A DNA stretch of 64,000 bases from an uncultured Bacteroidota bacterium (GTDB lineage: Bacteria > Bacteroidota > Bacteroidia > Chitinophagales > Chitinophagaceae). Positions 1 to 9,496 of this stretch are shown here, in pieces. The translations under genes and the position numbers were made by a program. Location: the NCBI GenBank assembly GCA_903851465.1, contig CAINOI010000033.1:62001-126000 (forward strand), given 5' to 3'. Every line of letters starts with the position of its first letter. The first letter of the stretch is position 1. Below the pieces are notes generated by a model. The model worked only from the letters and a program-made list of their open reading frames with translations, made no database searches and was not told where the DNA came from.

Positions 1-1
1 T

Positions 2-970
2 GTAGTGACAATTGAACCAGAAATCAATATCACTGAAGCTTCAGGATATATTGTTTCAAAAATAGCAGCAGGAGAAAATTTAAATCAGGCAGCAGCAAAA
101 ATGATTGGCTCGAATCAAAAAACGATTGTGTTAGTAGATGAGTCGCATGCCCAAAACTTTGGAAGACTGGTTCGTTTTAAAAATAATTTAGCTTCGAATC
201 AATCTACTGTGATTTTTATATTGACCAATACAGCACCCGTTAAGTATGCTATACAAGCGAGTCATCAAATTGAATCCATGAAATTAGCCAATGTGGTGGC
301 TATGATTCCTGGGAAAACTTTACCAAATGAATATGTGATCTTTTCAGGTCATTACGATCACCTAGGTGTGAATGCAAAAAACATGATCAATGGAGATTCA
401 ATTTACAATGGCGCTAATGATGATGCTGCAGGAACCACTGCAATGATTATGTTGTCAAAATATTATAAAGCACTTAACAATAATGCACGCACTATTTTAT
501 TCGCTGCATTTACTGCAGAAGAAGTGGGCGGATATGGTGCACAATATTTTTCAAAGCAATTGGATCCATCAAAAGTAGTGGCCATGTTTAATATCGAAAT
601 GATTGGCACAGAAAGTAAGTGGGGAAAGAATAGCGCCTATATCACTGGATTTGATAAGACCAGCATGGGCGCAATTTTGCAAAAAAACTTAGAGGGGTCT
701 AGCTTTAAATTTTATCCAGACCCTTATACAGAACAAAATTTATTTTACCGATCAGACAATGCAACCCTTGCTAGGCTGGGTGTAGCAGCGCATACCATCT
801 CCACTTCAAAAATGGATTCGGAACCAAATTACCATAAAGCATCTGATCAAATAGAAACTTTAGATCTAGACAATATGAATGAAATCATTAAAGCGATTGC
901 TTTAAGTGCAGGCTCTATTGTTGCAGGAAAAGACACCCCAACAAGAGTGGACACCACCCAATTAAAATAA
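2..970 (+). CDS. M28 family peptidase, 5'-truncated by the window edge
   Basis: Motifs SGHYDHLG, GANDDAAGT and FTAEEVGGYGAQYF typical of M28 Zn peptidases; the frame stays open upstream of position 5 to the window edge, so the track start GTG is probably internal. Confidence 0.9.
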   Translation, partial: VVTIEPEINITEASGYIVSKIAAGENLNQAAAKMIGSNQKTIVLVDESHAQNFGRLVRFKNNLASNQSTVIFILTNTAPVKYAIQASHQIESMKLANVVAMIPGKTLPNEYVIFSGHYDHLGVNAKNMINGDSIYNGANDDAAGTTAMIMLSKYYKALNNNARTILFAAFTAEEVGGYGAQYFSKQLDPSKVVAMFNIEMIGTESKWGKNSAYITGFDKTSMGAILQKNLEGSSFKFYPDPYTEQNLFYRSDNATLARLGVAAHTISTSKMDSEPNYHKASDQIETLDLDNMNEIIKAIALSAGSIVAGKDTPTRVDTTQLK

Positions 971-989
971 TTAAAAGACTTCTGATGAT

Positions 990-2198
990 ATGAAAAAGCA
1001 ATTTGTACTTTTTTTACTTTGTATTTGTGTCTCTGCGAGCGCACAAGTAAAAACTTATTTTCCACCTGCAGACCAATGGGAAAGAAAAACCCCAGCTAGT
1101 TTACGTATAGATAGTAATTTAATTCATGAAGCAATTCAATATGCCTTAACGCATGAGACAAAATTTCCAAAAAATTTATTGTTAACGCAAGCCATGCAAT
1201 TTGGAAAAGAACCCTTTTCGGATCCTATTGGACCAATGGCAAGCCGAGGTCCGGCTGCGGGTATGATTGTTTACAAAGGATATATTATTGCAGAATGGGG
1301 TGATCTAAACGCAGTGGAGATGGTGAACAGTGTTACAAAAAGTATGTTATCTACTGTAGTTGGCTTAGCTGTAGAAAAAGGGTTGATTCGTTCGACAGAA
1401 GATAAAGTAGCAAGTTATATGCCACCAATTGAATTGGTAAATGAAACATCAACAATTGAACAGAATCCAATTGCAAAATCTGCTTTCATTTATCCTTTTG
1501 AAACTGAACACAATAGAAAAATAAATTGGGAGCATTTATTAAGACAAACAAGTGATTGGGAAGGTGTCTTATGGGGCAAGCCAGATTGGGCAGATAGGCC
1601 TTCAGATAAACCAGAGGAGTGGACTACAAGAAAAAGATTTGAGCCAGGTACGGTATACAAATACAATGACACTAGAGTCAACGCTTTGGCATTGGCGGCC
1701 ACCACAGTTTGGAGAAAGCCTTTACCAGAAGTATTGAGAGAACAAGTCATGCAACCAATTGGTGCTAGCAATACATGGGCATGGACAGGCTATAAAAATG
1801 CATGGATCGTGTTAGACGGGAAGATGATTCAGTCAGTGAGTGGTGGCGGGCATTTTGGCGGCGGATTATTTATCAATGCCTATGATATGGCTAGATTCGG
1901 ATTGCTCACTTTAAGAAATGGTAATTGGAATGGTCAACAAATCATATCAGAGCGTTGGATCAAAAAATCACAGATACCAACAAGTGCAAATACTGGCTAT
2001 GGTTTTATGAATTATTTTTTAAACACGGACAAAAAAATGTATCCATCTGCGCCAGCATCTGCCTATGCTCATATCGGCAATGGTACCAATGCGATTTATG
2101 TTGATAGAGAAAATGATATTGTTGCAGTTATCAAATGGATGGATGATAAATCAATCGACGGTTTTTTAAAATTAATGCTGACTGCGCTGCCAAAATAA
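990..2198 (+). CDS. serine hydrolase, beta-lactamase/class C family
   Basis: Signal peptide, SVTKSMLSTVVG (SxxK), YKYND (YxN), and GGHFGGGLFINAYDMARFG C-terminal region. Confidence 0.85.
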   Translation: MKKQFVLFLLCICVSASAQVKTYFPPADQWERKTPASLRIDSNLIHEAIQYALTHETKFPKNLLLTQAMQFGKEPFSDPIGPMASRGPAAGMIVYKGYIIAEWGDLNAVEMVNSVTKSMLSTVVGLAVEKGLIRSTEDKVASYMPPIELVNETSTIEQNPIAKSAFIYPFETEHNRKINWEHLLRQTSDWEGVLWGKPDWADRPSDKPEEWTTRKRFEPGTVYKYNDTRVNALALAATTVWRKPLPEVLREQVMQPIGASNTWAWTGYKNAWIVLDGKMIQSVSGGGHFGGGLFINAYDMARFGLLTLRNGNWNGQQIISERWIKKSQIPTSANTGYGFMNYFLNTDKKMYPSAPASAYAHIGNGTNAIYVDRENDIVAVIKWMDDKSIDGFLKLMLTALPK

Positions 2199-2201
2199 AT
2201 T

Positions 2202-2573
2202 TTAATACCTGCTTTTTGCTTTTTGTAACTTATGAAAGCTAGTATATGAAGTCAATAGTAATCCAAAGAATACAACTGCCATAATGGTGTTGTTCAATGG
2301 GTCGCCCACTGCTATATGAGCTACTGCAGCAGAAATATACATTATCCCGAATCCTACATAAGCCCACTCTTTAACCTTTGCAGGTATCGCAGGTATAATT
2401 AGCAATACTAGTCCAATGAGTTGACCAATGCTAACTTCTAGTCCTAACCAACGAGGAATACCAAGATGCGTTGCGCCGTCAATGGCCATTTTAGAATTCA
2501 TAAAAATAGCGGTAGATGCAAATAAACAAATGATACTTGTTGTTACCCAGTAAATTATTTTAGTTGTTTTCAT
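2202..2573 (-). CDS. DoxX-like small membrane protein
   Basis: About 123 aa, four hydrophobic helices, HLGIPRWLG motif typical of DoxX-like proteins. Confidence 0.7.
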   Translation of the reverse strand: MKTTKIIYWVTTSIICLFASTAIFMNSKMAIDGATHLGIPRWLGLEVSIGQLIGLVLLIIPAIPAKVKEWAYVGFGIMYISAAVAHIAVGDPLNNTIMAVVFFGLLLTSYTSFHKLQKAKSRY

Positions 2574-2604
2574 GGGCTAGCATTAAAAATGGTTTTAAAT
2601 TACA

Positions 2605-3096
2605 ATGAATTTACAAAAAATTTTAAATATGCAAAAATCAATCCTTTATATTGTTTGTATTTTGTTTTCAATACAAACGAATCTAAATGCGCAATCCAAA
2701 AATATAGCCGAATCTGCCAATTCCGAAAAGGAAGTCAAGCAAGTGATTCAAAATATGTTTCATGCTATGCAACAAGCAGACACCAATTTATTAAAAACCT
2801 GTTTTTCAGATAAAGTTATTTTCCAAACGATTTTAAATAAGCCAGAGGGGGCAGTCATTAAAACAGAATCTATCAATGATTTTATTCAAAGCATTAGCAA
2901 GCAAATGCCTAATGTATTAGATGAAAGAATTGAATTTGGGGCAATTCAAATTGATCCTTTAATGGCCACAGTGTGGACGCCTTATTCATTTTATTACAAA
3001 GGGCAATATTCCCACAAAGGTGTCAACAGTTTCCAGCTGGTTAAATTAAAAGAAGGTTGGAAGATTCAATACCTGATTGATACGAGGTATAAATAA
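2605..3096 (+). CDS. secreted nuclear transport factor 2-like (DUF4440-type) protein
   Basis: Signal peptide and NTF2-fold pattern (MFHAMQQADTNLLKTCFSDKVIFQT ... VNSFQLVKLKEGWKIQYLIDTRY). Confidence 0.75.
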   Translation: MNLQKILNMQKSILYIVCILFSIQTNLNAQSKNIAESANSEKEVKQVIQNMFHAMQQADTNLLKTCFSDKVIFQTILNKPEGAVIKTESINDFIQSISKQMPNVLDERIEFGAIQIDPLMATVWTPYSFYYKGQYSHKGVNSFQLVKLKEGWKIQYLIDTRYK

Positions 3097-3117
3097 TCAA
3101 GGATTGTTTTCAATAAT

Positions 3118-3891
3118 TTATTGCTTGACTGCTTTTAATTGATTTTGAAATTGCTGAGGCTGATTGGTTGTTATCCATTCTACACCTTGCTGTTGTAAGA
3201 TGGCTAAATCAGATAATTCATTCACAGTCCAGCTGCCAATTTTTAATCCTGCTTTTTTAGCATTTTCACTTAGCTGACTATTCATTTTAAATGTGGTATA
3301 ATGTAAATTAATACCATCAAATTGATTTTGCACCACAGCATCAATGGTTAAGTCAGACTCAAGGTATAATACTGTTGCTTTTGGCTTTTTTTCTTTTATC
3401 CATAAAAGAATGTCTTTGCTAAAACTGATATATACAATTCGTTGCTCGATCTTTAATTTTTTTGCTAAAGCCAATGTTTCAATCGTTGCTAAATAGTCTT
3501 GTGCTTTATCTTTAATTGCTGCTTTAATTTCACAAATGAGTAAAGTCTTGTGCTTATCTCGCGTCCCGCTCAAAAAATATTGTTCAAGGGTTGGCAAAGA
3601 TTCTCCATTGGATAATTTGTTTCTGTTTAAAAAGTCGTAAGTATTTTTTTGAATGGTATCCCCAAAAAATACTGGGTCATGGTTCACAACAAGCACTCCA
3701 TCTATTGTTCTTCTAACATCAAATTCTGCTCCATCACATTTTAATGCAATTGCTTTTTCTAATGAGGCTATTGAATTTTCTGGTAAGTTAAACTCCTTCC
3801 ATGCACCACGATGTGCAATAATTTTTGTTTCTTGTGCGATTGATGTATTCATAAGTAGGATCAAAAAAGGGGCACATATAATTTTAAACAT
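3118..3891 (-). CDS. glycerophosphodiester phosphodiesterase family protein
   Basis: AHRGAWKEFNLPENSIASLEKAIALKCDGAEFDVRRTIDGVLVVNHDP is the GDPD signature. Confidence 0.92.
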   Translation of the reverse strand: MFKIICAPFLILLMNTSIAQETKIIAHRGAWKEFNLPENSIASLEKAIALKCDGAEFDVRRTIDGVLVVNHDPVFFGDTIQKNTYDFLNRNKLSNGESLPTLEQYFLSGTRDKHKTLLICEIKAAIKDKAQDYLATIETLALAKKLKIEQRIVYISFSKDILLWIKEKKPKATVLYLESDLTIDAVVQNQFDGINLHYTTFKMNSQLSENAKKAGLKIGSWTVNELSDLAILQQQGVEWITTNQPQQFQNQLKAVKQ

Positions 3892-4008
3892 ACAATTAAT
3901 TTAACTGGTTGTGCATTGAATGAAAGATGCTGTCAATTGAAGATAGCATGCCCGTTTTGTTATTAGTTTAAGTATTAAGGTACTAAAATAATATAAGTTA
4001 AACAGCAT

Positions 4009-4038
4009 TTGCTAAATTTTCATATTTACTTAACTTTG
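4009..4038 (+). promoter_or_regulatory. predicted Bacteroidota sigma-A promoter (TTG-N19-TAACTTTG)
   Basis: TTG 4009-4011 and TAACTTTG 4031-4038 with a 19-nt spacer match the -33/-7 (TTG, TAnnTTTG) consensus; 18 nt upstream of ATG 4057. Confidence 0.6.
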
Positions 4039-4056
4039 CGTTCTTCAAAACACTGT

Positions 4057-4815
4057 ATGAATAATCGTATCCAGCAATTAAAAATAGCAATAGAGCCTAG
4101 TAGAGCACAATTATTAGCACACCCTGTGTACCATCAAATTCAGACTTTAGCTGAATTGCAAAAATTTGCTGAAGTGCATGTGTTTGCAGTATGGGATTTT
4201 ATGAGTTTGCTTAAATCTTTACAACAAAAATTAACCTGTGTACAAACGCCATGGGTGCCAATTGGATCGGCAAATACAAGGTATTTAATCAATGAAATTG
4301 TGTTGGGCGAAGAATCTGATGTAGATGCATTTGACAATCGTATTAGTCATTTTGAATTGTATCAACAAGCCATGCGTCAAATGGGTGCATCTACCAATGC
4401 CATCCAAGGTTTAATGCAATCGCTTCAAGCAGGTTTAAGTATTGAAAATGCTATTCAACAATTAAATTGCGCAGATTCAGTAAAAGATTTTTTGAACTTT
4501 ACTTTTAAGATTGTGAACCATGCACCAGCACATGTTCAAGCGGCTGTTTTTACTTTTGGACGAGAGGATTTAATTCCAGATATGTTTACCCGTTTATTAG
4601 AAAAGCTAGTAGCAGAATCACCTGAAAAAGTGTCCATTTTTAAATATTACATCGAAAGACATATCGAAGTGGATGGTGGCCATCATAGTCATTTAGCTTT
4701 GGAGATGGTATCAGAGCTTTGTGGAGAGGATGCCGCAAAGTGGAAGGAAGCAGAACAAGCATCAATCGAAGCTTTACAAATCCGCGCTAAACTATGGAAT
4801 GCAGTGACTGCATAA
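4057..4815 (+). CDS. DUF3050-type heme-oxygenase-like protein
   Basis: ORF track begins at TTG 4009, but ATG 4057 (MNNRIQQLKIAIEPSRAQLLAHPVYHQI) is the natural start; LEKWxFxSLLKxLQ and DGGHHSHLALEMV patterns of DUF3050. Confidence 0.8.
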   Translation: MNNRIQQLKIAIEPSRAQLLAHPVYHQIQTLAELQKFAEVHVFAVWDFMSLLKSLQQKLTCVQTPWVPIGSANTRYLINEIVLGEESDVDAFDNRISHFELYQQAMRQMGASTNAIQGLMQSLQAGLSIENAIQQLNCADSVKDFLNFTFKIVNHAPAHVQAAVFTFGREDLIPDMFTRLLEKLVAESPEKVSIFKYYIERHIEVDGGHHSHLALEMVSELCGEDAAKWKEAEQASIEALQIRAKLWNAVTA

Positions 4816-4847
4816 ACAAATAGCATTCGGAGATTGGGAAAGTGGCT

Positions 4848-5339
4848 TTATATTGCCTCAAACTCTCCTATCTCGGTATTTTTTCTGACTTTATCTGCTT
4901 CAAAATATTTACCATTCATGGCAATATAAACGCCTGTTGGAAGCACTTGTGTAAATGCGAGCGCACTACCCAAATTAAATAAACCATCCGAACTACCAAA
5001 CTTATAAGGGATCATTGCACCTGTAAGCACAATCGTTTTGTTAGGGCAATGTTTTTGTAAATAAAGCGCAGTGATGGTCATGGTATCTGTGCCGTGTGTA
5101 ATCAAAATTTTTTCTGCATCAGTCGCATTACATGCAGAAGCAATGACTGCACGATCTTCATCTATAAAGTCTAAACTATCTTTCATCATCAAAGTTGCAA
5201 TCGATAAATCCAAATTGCTTCTGCCTAAGCTTAGCATTTCATGTAAATGTGTTTCTTTAAAAAAAAGATTACCGTTTAACTCATTGTAGGCTTTATCAAA
5301 AGTGCCACCAGTTACAAAAACTTGTATACTTAAATTCAT
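4848..5339 (-). CDS. single-domain asparaginase (N-terminal asparaginase domain only)
   Basis: VTGGTFD and ITHGTDTM active-site motifs; LTGAMIPYKFGSSDG; only 163 aa. Confidence 0.82.
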   Translation of the reverse strand: MNLSIQVFVTGGTFDKAYNELNGNLFFKETHLHEMLSLGRSNLDLSIATLMMKDSLDFIDEDRAVIASACNATDAEKILITHGTDTMTITALYLQKHCPNKTIVLTGAMIPYKFGSSDGLFNLGSALAFTQVLPTGVYIAMNGKYFEADKVRKNTEIGEFEAI

Positions 5340-5346
5340 AAATATT

Positions 5347-6741
5347 TTATTTTGGGTCCATCCACATGTCTTTTCTGTCTAACCATTTGTTATCGGAAAA
5401 GGATTCTTTACTTGCCAAAGTTCGGGTATATTTTTGAGTCCGCTCAGTAGAACTTGGTTGATATGCTACAGTACCAATAATACTTAAGGCTTTGCTAAAA
5501 TAAGTTTCGCCAGGGTTCCCCAAGGTTTTATAGGGTAACACATTGTCTGCTAGGATATAGTTTGGCGTAAATCCGTTGACTGTGCCATAATCGGATGCCC
5601 CAATCGCATTGGTGGTAAGAAAAGTAATTGGCTGTAGTCCATAGTCCCATCTCTTATTAGGGTCAGTGATGGTGAATGAGCCTACATTTTTCCCGTAAGT
5701 ATTTTCTCCAATTAAAATCACCTCCATAAAAGGCTTTAAATTATTAATGACCAATTCACTTGCAGAAGCCGTATTGCCTGCGGTTAAAACAAAGACACGA
5801 CTGAGTGTACCTAAATTATTGGGTTCGGATTTGAATAAAGTTTCAAAGGCACTAGCTCCAGCGTTTTTTTCTAAATAAGCGGTATAAGTACTGTTGTACA
5901 CTTTTTTATTCATCAATTTACCCACTTTAGCTGCAGCATCTTTTACGGTTAAGTTGGTAATCAAATCCGAAGAAACAACATAGCCACCTCCATTGTATCT
6001 AAAGTCCAAAACCAATTCATTCACCCCTGCAGACTTGAAGCGACCAAATATGGCCCTCAAGCTATCATCAAAGCTTGTCAAAAACTGGCTATAAGCAAGG
6101 TAACCCACTTTTTTACCAGACCATGCAATAATGGTATCTGCTAAAATTGGATTGGTTTGCAATTCAACTTTTGTAACGGTAACAGATCTGCCATTGGAAA
6201 CAAATGCGCCGCCAACAAAATCGCCAAGACCAAGCTTTAAGGTCTGATTGGCTAAAATGGTGGTATAGTTTGTGCTAGTGATGGTTTGATCATCTACCTT
6301 TAAAATAATATCGCCTCTTTTTAATCCAGCTTTCTGGGCAGGGCTTCCCTTCAATACATAAGCAAGCACAAAAGCAAGACTAGTCCTTGTATCATCTGTA
6401 TAAAAAGCATTGTTTTTAACGCCTAATACTGTACTTACGCCATTTAATTGATTTTGTAAATTGGTATAGCTTTCGTCGATCCATGAAAAACGATCTGTTT
6501 TACCGTAGTCATTTAAAAGTGTATAAAAATAATCGGTAGGCTTAGCATCTGTTTTGGTACTCGCTAAGCTTGGCATTTTATCATTCCATAAATAATAGTA
6601 GGACATGACTTCGTGAATCCATTTGTTAGGCGCCGTATTTGCACTTGTACTCGTTGTTGGTGTTTCCTTGGGTGCATCAGATTCTTTTTTACAAGCAAAG
6701 ATTAAAGTAGAAAGGGATAGAATAAATAGTAATTTTTTCAT
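5347..6741 (-). CDS. S41 family peptidase (lipoprotein, PDZ plus protease domain)
   Basis: Lipobox LIFACKK, PDZ segment GSPAQKAGLKRGDIILKVDDQ, GNTASASELV catalytic Ser region. Confidence 0.9.
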   Translation of the reverse strand: MKKLLFILSLSTLIFACKKESDAPKETPTTSTSANTAPNKWIHEVMSYYYLWNDKMPSLASTKTDAKPTDYFYTLLNDYGKTDRFSWIDESYTNLQNQLNGVSTVLGVKNNAFYTDDTRTSLAFVLAYVLKGSPAQKAGLKRGDIILKVDDQTITSTNYTTILANQTLKLGLGDFVGGAFVSNGRSVTVTKVELQTNPILADTIIAWSGKKVGYLAYSQFLTSFDDSLRAIFGRFKSAGVNELVLDFRYNGGGYVVSSDLITNLTVKDAAAKVGKLMNKKVYNSTYTAYLEKNAGASAFETLFKSEPNNLGTLSRVFVLTAGNTASASELVINNLKPFMEVILIGENTYGKNVGSFTITDPNKRWDYGLQPITFLTTNAIGASDYGTVNGFTPNYILADNVLPYKTLGNPGETYFSKALSIIGTVAYQPSSTERTQKYTRTLASKESFSDNKWLDRKDMWMDPK

Positions 6742-6812
6742 GCGATTAAAAGTTTCATCATAAATTTAATTAAACTATTGTTAACACAAAGAAAAATTTA
6801 ATCTCTACTAAT

Positions 6813-6842
6813 TTGATAGACAAATAAAATTGTCTAATTTTG
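6813..6842 (+). promoter_or_regulatory. predicted promoter TTG-N19-TAATTTTG containing an operator-like palindrome
   Basis: TTG 6813-6815, TAATTTTG 6835-6842; TAGACAA-ATAAAA-TTGTCTA palindrome 6817-6836 between and over the elements. Confidence 0.6.
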
Positions 6843-6912
6843 TGTCCTAGCATTAAATAAAAAAAGTCAACAAAATAATTCCACCATCAGCTCGTCAATC
6901 AATCTATATAAA

Positions 6913-7818
6913 ATGAGAAAATTTTTTATCGCAACTATTGTTACAATACTTTCTTTGGCCATTTTTGGATCAGCCAATGCACAAAAAAATTACTATTTTG
7001 AAGAATTGAAACAATGGGACGCCGCTAGAGTCGCCGCATTGAAGGATCCTAATGGTTGGCTGAATTTAGAAGGATTGTTTTGGTTTAAAAAAGGGGTAAA
7101 CAGTTTCGGTTCGGCCTCAACAAATGATTTGGTTTATGACAATGCTGCTTTCCCAAAACATTTAGGTGATTTTATTTATGAAGACGGGAAAGTGTATTGG
7201 AAGGATGGCATTTCAGAAAAAATTACAATGAATGACGGTGATCTAGTGCTTACAAATTCCGGGACATTCAATTTATTAACTGCAACAGAAGGTAAATATA
7301 TCAGTCGATGGAAAGATTTTGTTTGGATCGTGATTCAAAGAGAAGACAAAGTGGGGGTGAGATTTAGAAATTTAAAAGCAAAAACTTTATTGGAATTTAA
7401 AGGCATTGAAAGATTTCCCGTAGATGCAAAATGGCGTATCAAAGCTAAAGTGATTCCTCAAAATCAAAACCCTTTGATGATCATGAATGTGTTGGGACAA
7501 AATACAGCGCAAAAACATGGAGGTCAATTGGTTTTTGAAATCGAAGGTAAAACCTATCGATTGGATGCCATAGATGAAGGCGGAATCAGGTTATTCGTGA
7601 CTTTTGCAGATGCTACCTCTGGTAAAACAACTTACGGGTCGGGTAGATTTATAGAAATAGAAAAGCCGGATGCAGAAGGATTTACCTATATCGACTTTAA
7701 TAAGGCCTATAATCCGCCATGTGCCTTTACTGAATTTGCGACCTGTCCGCTTCCACCTCCACAAAATAGGTTAAGTATTGCCATTCCCGCAGGCGAAAAA
7801 AAATATGGACATCATTAA
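6913..7818 (+). CDS. DUF1684 domain-containing secreted protein
   Basis: Signal peptide; NGWLNLEGLFWFKKGVNSFGS and DFNKAYNPPCAFTEFATCPLPPPQNRLSIAIPAGEK are characteristic of DUF1684. Confidence 0.9.
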   Translation: MRKFFIATIVTILSLAIFGSANAQKNYYFEELKQWDAARVAALKDPNGWLNLEGLFWFKKGVNSFGSASTNDLVYDNAAFPKHLGDFIYEDGKVYWKDGISEKITMNDGDLVLTNSGTFNLLTATEGKYISRWKDFVWIVIQREDKVGVRFRNLKAKTLLEFKGIERFPVDAKWRIKAKVIPQNQNPLMIMNVLGQNTAQKHGGQLVFEIEGKTYRLDAIDEGGIRLFVTFADATSGKTTYGSGRFIEIEKPDAEGFTYIDFNKAYNPPCAFTEFATCPLPPPQNRLSIAIPAGEKKYGHH

Positions 7819-7842
7819 TCGCTCCATTAACTTTGGTGCCAA

Positions 7843-9117
7843 ATGCAACAGTTGACACCATCCAATCCCCCCAAGATTGCCGTTATCGGACTAGGCTACG
7901 TGGGCTTGCCCTTGGCTTTGGCATTTTCTAAGCAATATCAAGTGATTGGATATGACTTAGACAGTTCAAGGGTGGATGCGCTCAAAAAAGGCAAGGATAC
8001 CACTTTAGAAACTACTATAGAAGCGCTTCATGCCGCTAGCAATTTGGTCCTAACCGATGATCTTTCATTGATTGCTGATGCGACAATCTACATTGTTACC
8101 GTGCCAACGCCTGTGCATGCAGATAAAAGTCCAGATTTATCTTTCTTATTATATGCTACTTCTCAAATTGCAACTCTATTAAAACAGAGCGATATCGTGA
8201 TTTACGAAAGCACCGTATATCCAGGTTGTACTGAAGAGGATTGTGTTCCAGTGCTTGAAAAAATTTCAGGACTTAAATTTAATGTAGATTTTTATTGTGG
8301 TTATTCTCCAGAGAGAATTAATCCAGGGGACAAGGTGAATACTTTAACAAAGATTCAAAAAATTACTTCAGGTTCTACACCCGAAATTGCAAAGTATATA
8401 GATCAACTCTATGCAAGTATCATTACAGCAGGCACTTATGCTGCACCTTCTATTAAAGTAGCAGAAGCTGCTAAGTCCATTGAAAATGCACAGAGAGACA
8501 TTAATATTTCTTTTGTCAATGAATTGGCATTGATTTTTGATCGGATGGGTATAGATACCCACGAAGTATTAGCAGCAGCAGGCACTAAATGGAATTTTTT
8601 ACCATTTAAACCAGGATTAGTAGGAGGACATTGCATTGGTGTAGATCCTTATTATTTAGCACATAAAGCCAAAATAGTTGGCTATGATCCAAGAGTGATT
8701 TTATCGGGGCGCGATGTCAATGATCAGATGAGTGCTTTTGTAAGTAATAAGCTGATACAATTATTGGCACATTCAGGAAAAAAAATTCAGGCTGCAAAGG
8801 TCTTAGTGCTTGGTGTCACATTCAAAGAAAATTGCCCTGATTTTAGAAACTCAAAAGTATTTGAAATCATCCATCAGCTTAAAGCAGAAGGCGCTCATGT
8901 AGCGGCTTTTGATCCTTATGCCAATGCAATTGAAGTATTTCAAAAACATCAAGTACAATTGATCACCGCTTTCGAAAAATACGATGTTATTTTATTAGCA
9001 GTGGCACATGATTTTTTTAAAGCATTGGATTATACTTCGTTAAAAACAAGTCCAAACGCAATTGTTTATGATACCAAGGCGTTTTTAGATCGTTCTATTG
9101 TCACTGCAAGATTATAA
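7843..9117 (+). CDS. nucleotide sugar dehydrogenase (UDP-HexNAc/UDP-glucose 6-dehydrogenase family)
   Basis: GLGYVGLPLALAF, YESTVYPGCTEE, GYSPERINPGD, LVGGHCIGVDPYYL. Confidence 0.95.
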   Translation: MQQLTPSNPPKIAVIGLGYVGLPLALAFSKQYQVIGYDLDSSRVDALKKGKDTTLETTIEALHAASNLVLTDDLSLIADATIYIVTVPTPVHADKSPDLSFLLYATSQIATLLKQSDIVIYESTVYPGCTEEDCVPVLEKISGLKFNVDFYCGYSPERINPGDKVNTLTKIQKITSGSTPEIAKYIDQLYASIITAGTYAAPSIKVAEAAKSIENAQRDINISFVNELALIFDRMGIDTHEVLAAAGTKWNFLPFKPGLVGGHCIGVDPYYLAHKAKIVGYDPRVILSGRDVNDQMSAFVSNKLIQLLAHSGKKIQAAKVLVLGVTFKENCPDFRNSKVFEIIHQLKAEGAHVAAFDPYANAIEVFQKHQVQLITAFEKYDVILLAVAHDFFKALDYTSLKTSPNAIVYDTKAFLDRSIVTARL

Positions 9118-9134
9118 AAATAAAAAATTAAAAT

Positions 9135-9476
9135 ATGATAGAGTCAAAAAGATTCGGTTCCAAAAAAGCATTAATTGATATAGACGAAACCATTTGTTTT
9201 TATTCAGATAAAAGAGTGTATGAACTAGCGGAACCTAATTTTGATAATATTGCTAAAATTAACAAGCTCTATGATGAAGGCTGGCATATTACCTATTGGA
9301 CAGGAAGGGGCGAAAGTTCAAAAAGAGATTTGAGACCATTGACTTTAGAGCAGTTAACAAAATGGGGCTGTAAGTTCAACGATTTAATTACAGGATATTG
9401 TCCTAACGGTGGCGCTGTAAAACCAAATTTTGATTTGGTGATTGATGATAAAGCAAAAAGAATCGAAGAATTATAA
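9135..9476 (+). CDS. HAD-like capsule-biosynthesis-type phosphatase
   Basis: IDIDETI (DxDxT), YWTGRGE, FDLVIDDKA; 113 aa. Confidence 0.75.
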   Translation: MIESKRFGSKKALIDIDETICFYSDKRVYELAEPNFDNIAKINKLYDEGWHITYWTGRGESSKRDLRPLTLEQLTKWGCKFNDLITGYCPNGGAVKPNFDLVIDDKAKRIEEL

Positions 9477-9496
9477 ATACTGCGTAGCTATTTTTA

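Noticed and set aside
4009-4056. N-terminal extension MLNFHIYLTLRSSKHC of the DUF3050-type ORF
   Set aside because: TTG start coincides with a promoter -33 element; ATG 4057 is preferable.
5347-6741. Possible fusion/operon relation between mini-asparaginase and S41 peptidase
   Set aside because: Same strand and 7 nt apart, so co-transcription is likely, but no sequence evidence for functional linkage beyond that.
7828-7835. TAACTTTG -7-like element 7 nt before the sugar-dehydrogenase ATG (leaderless transcript?)
   Set aside because: No TTG at suitable upstream spacing; probably chance in AT-rich DNA near the end of the upstream gene.
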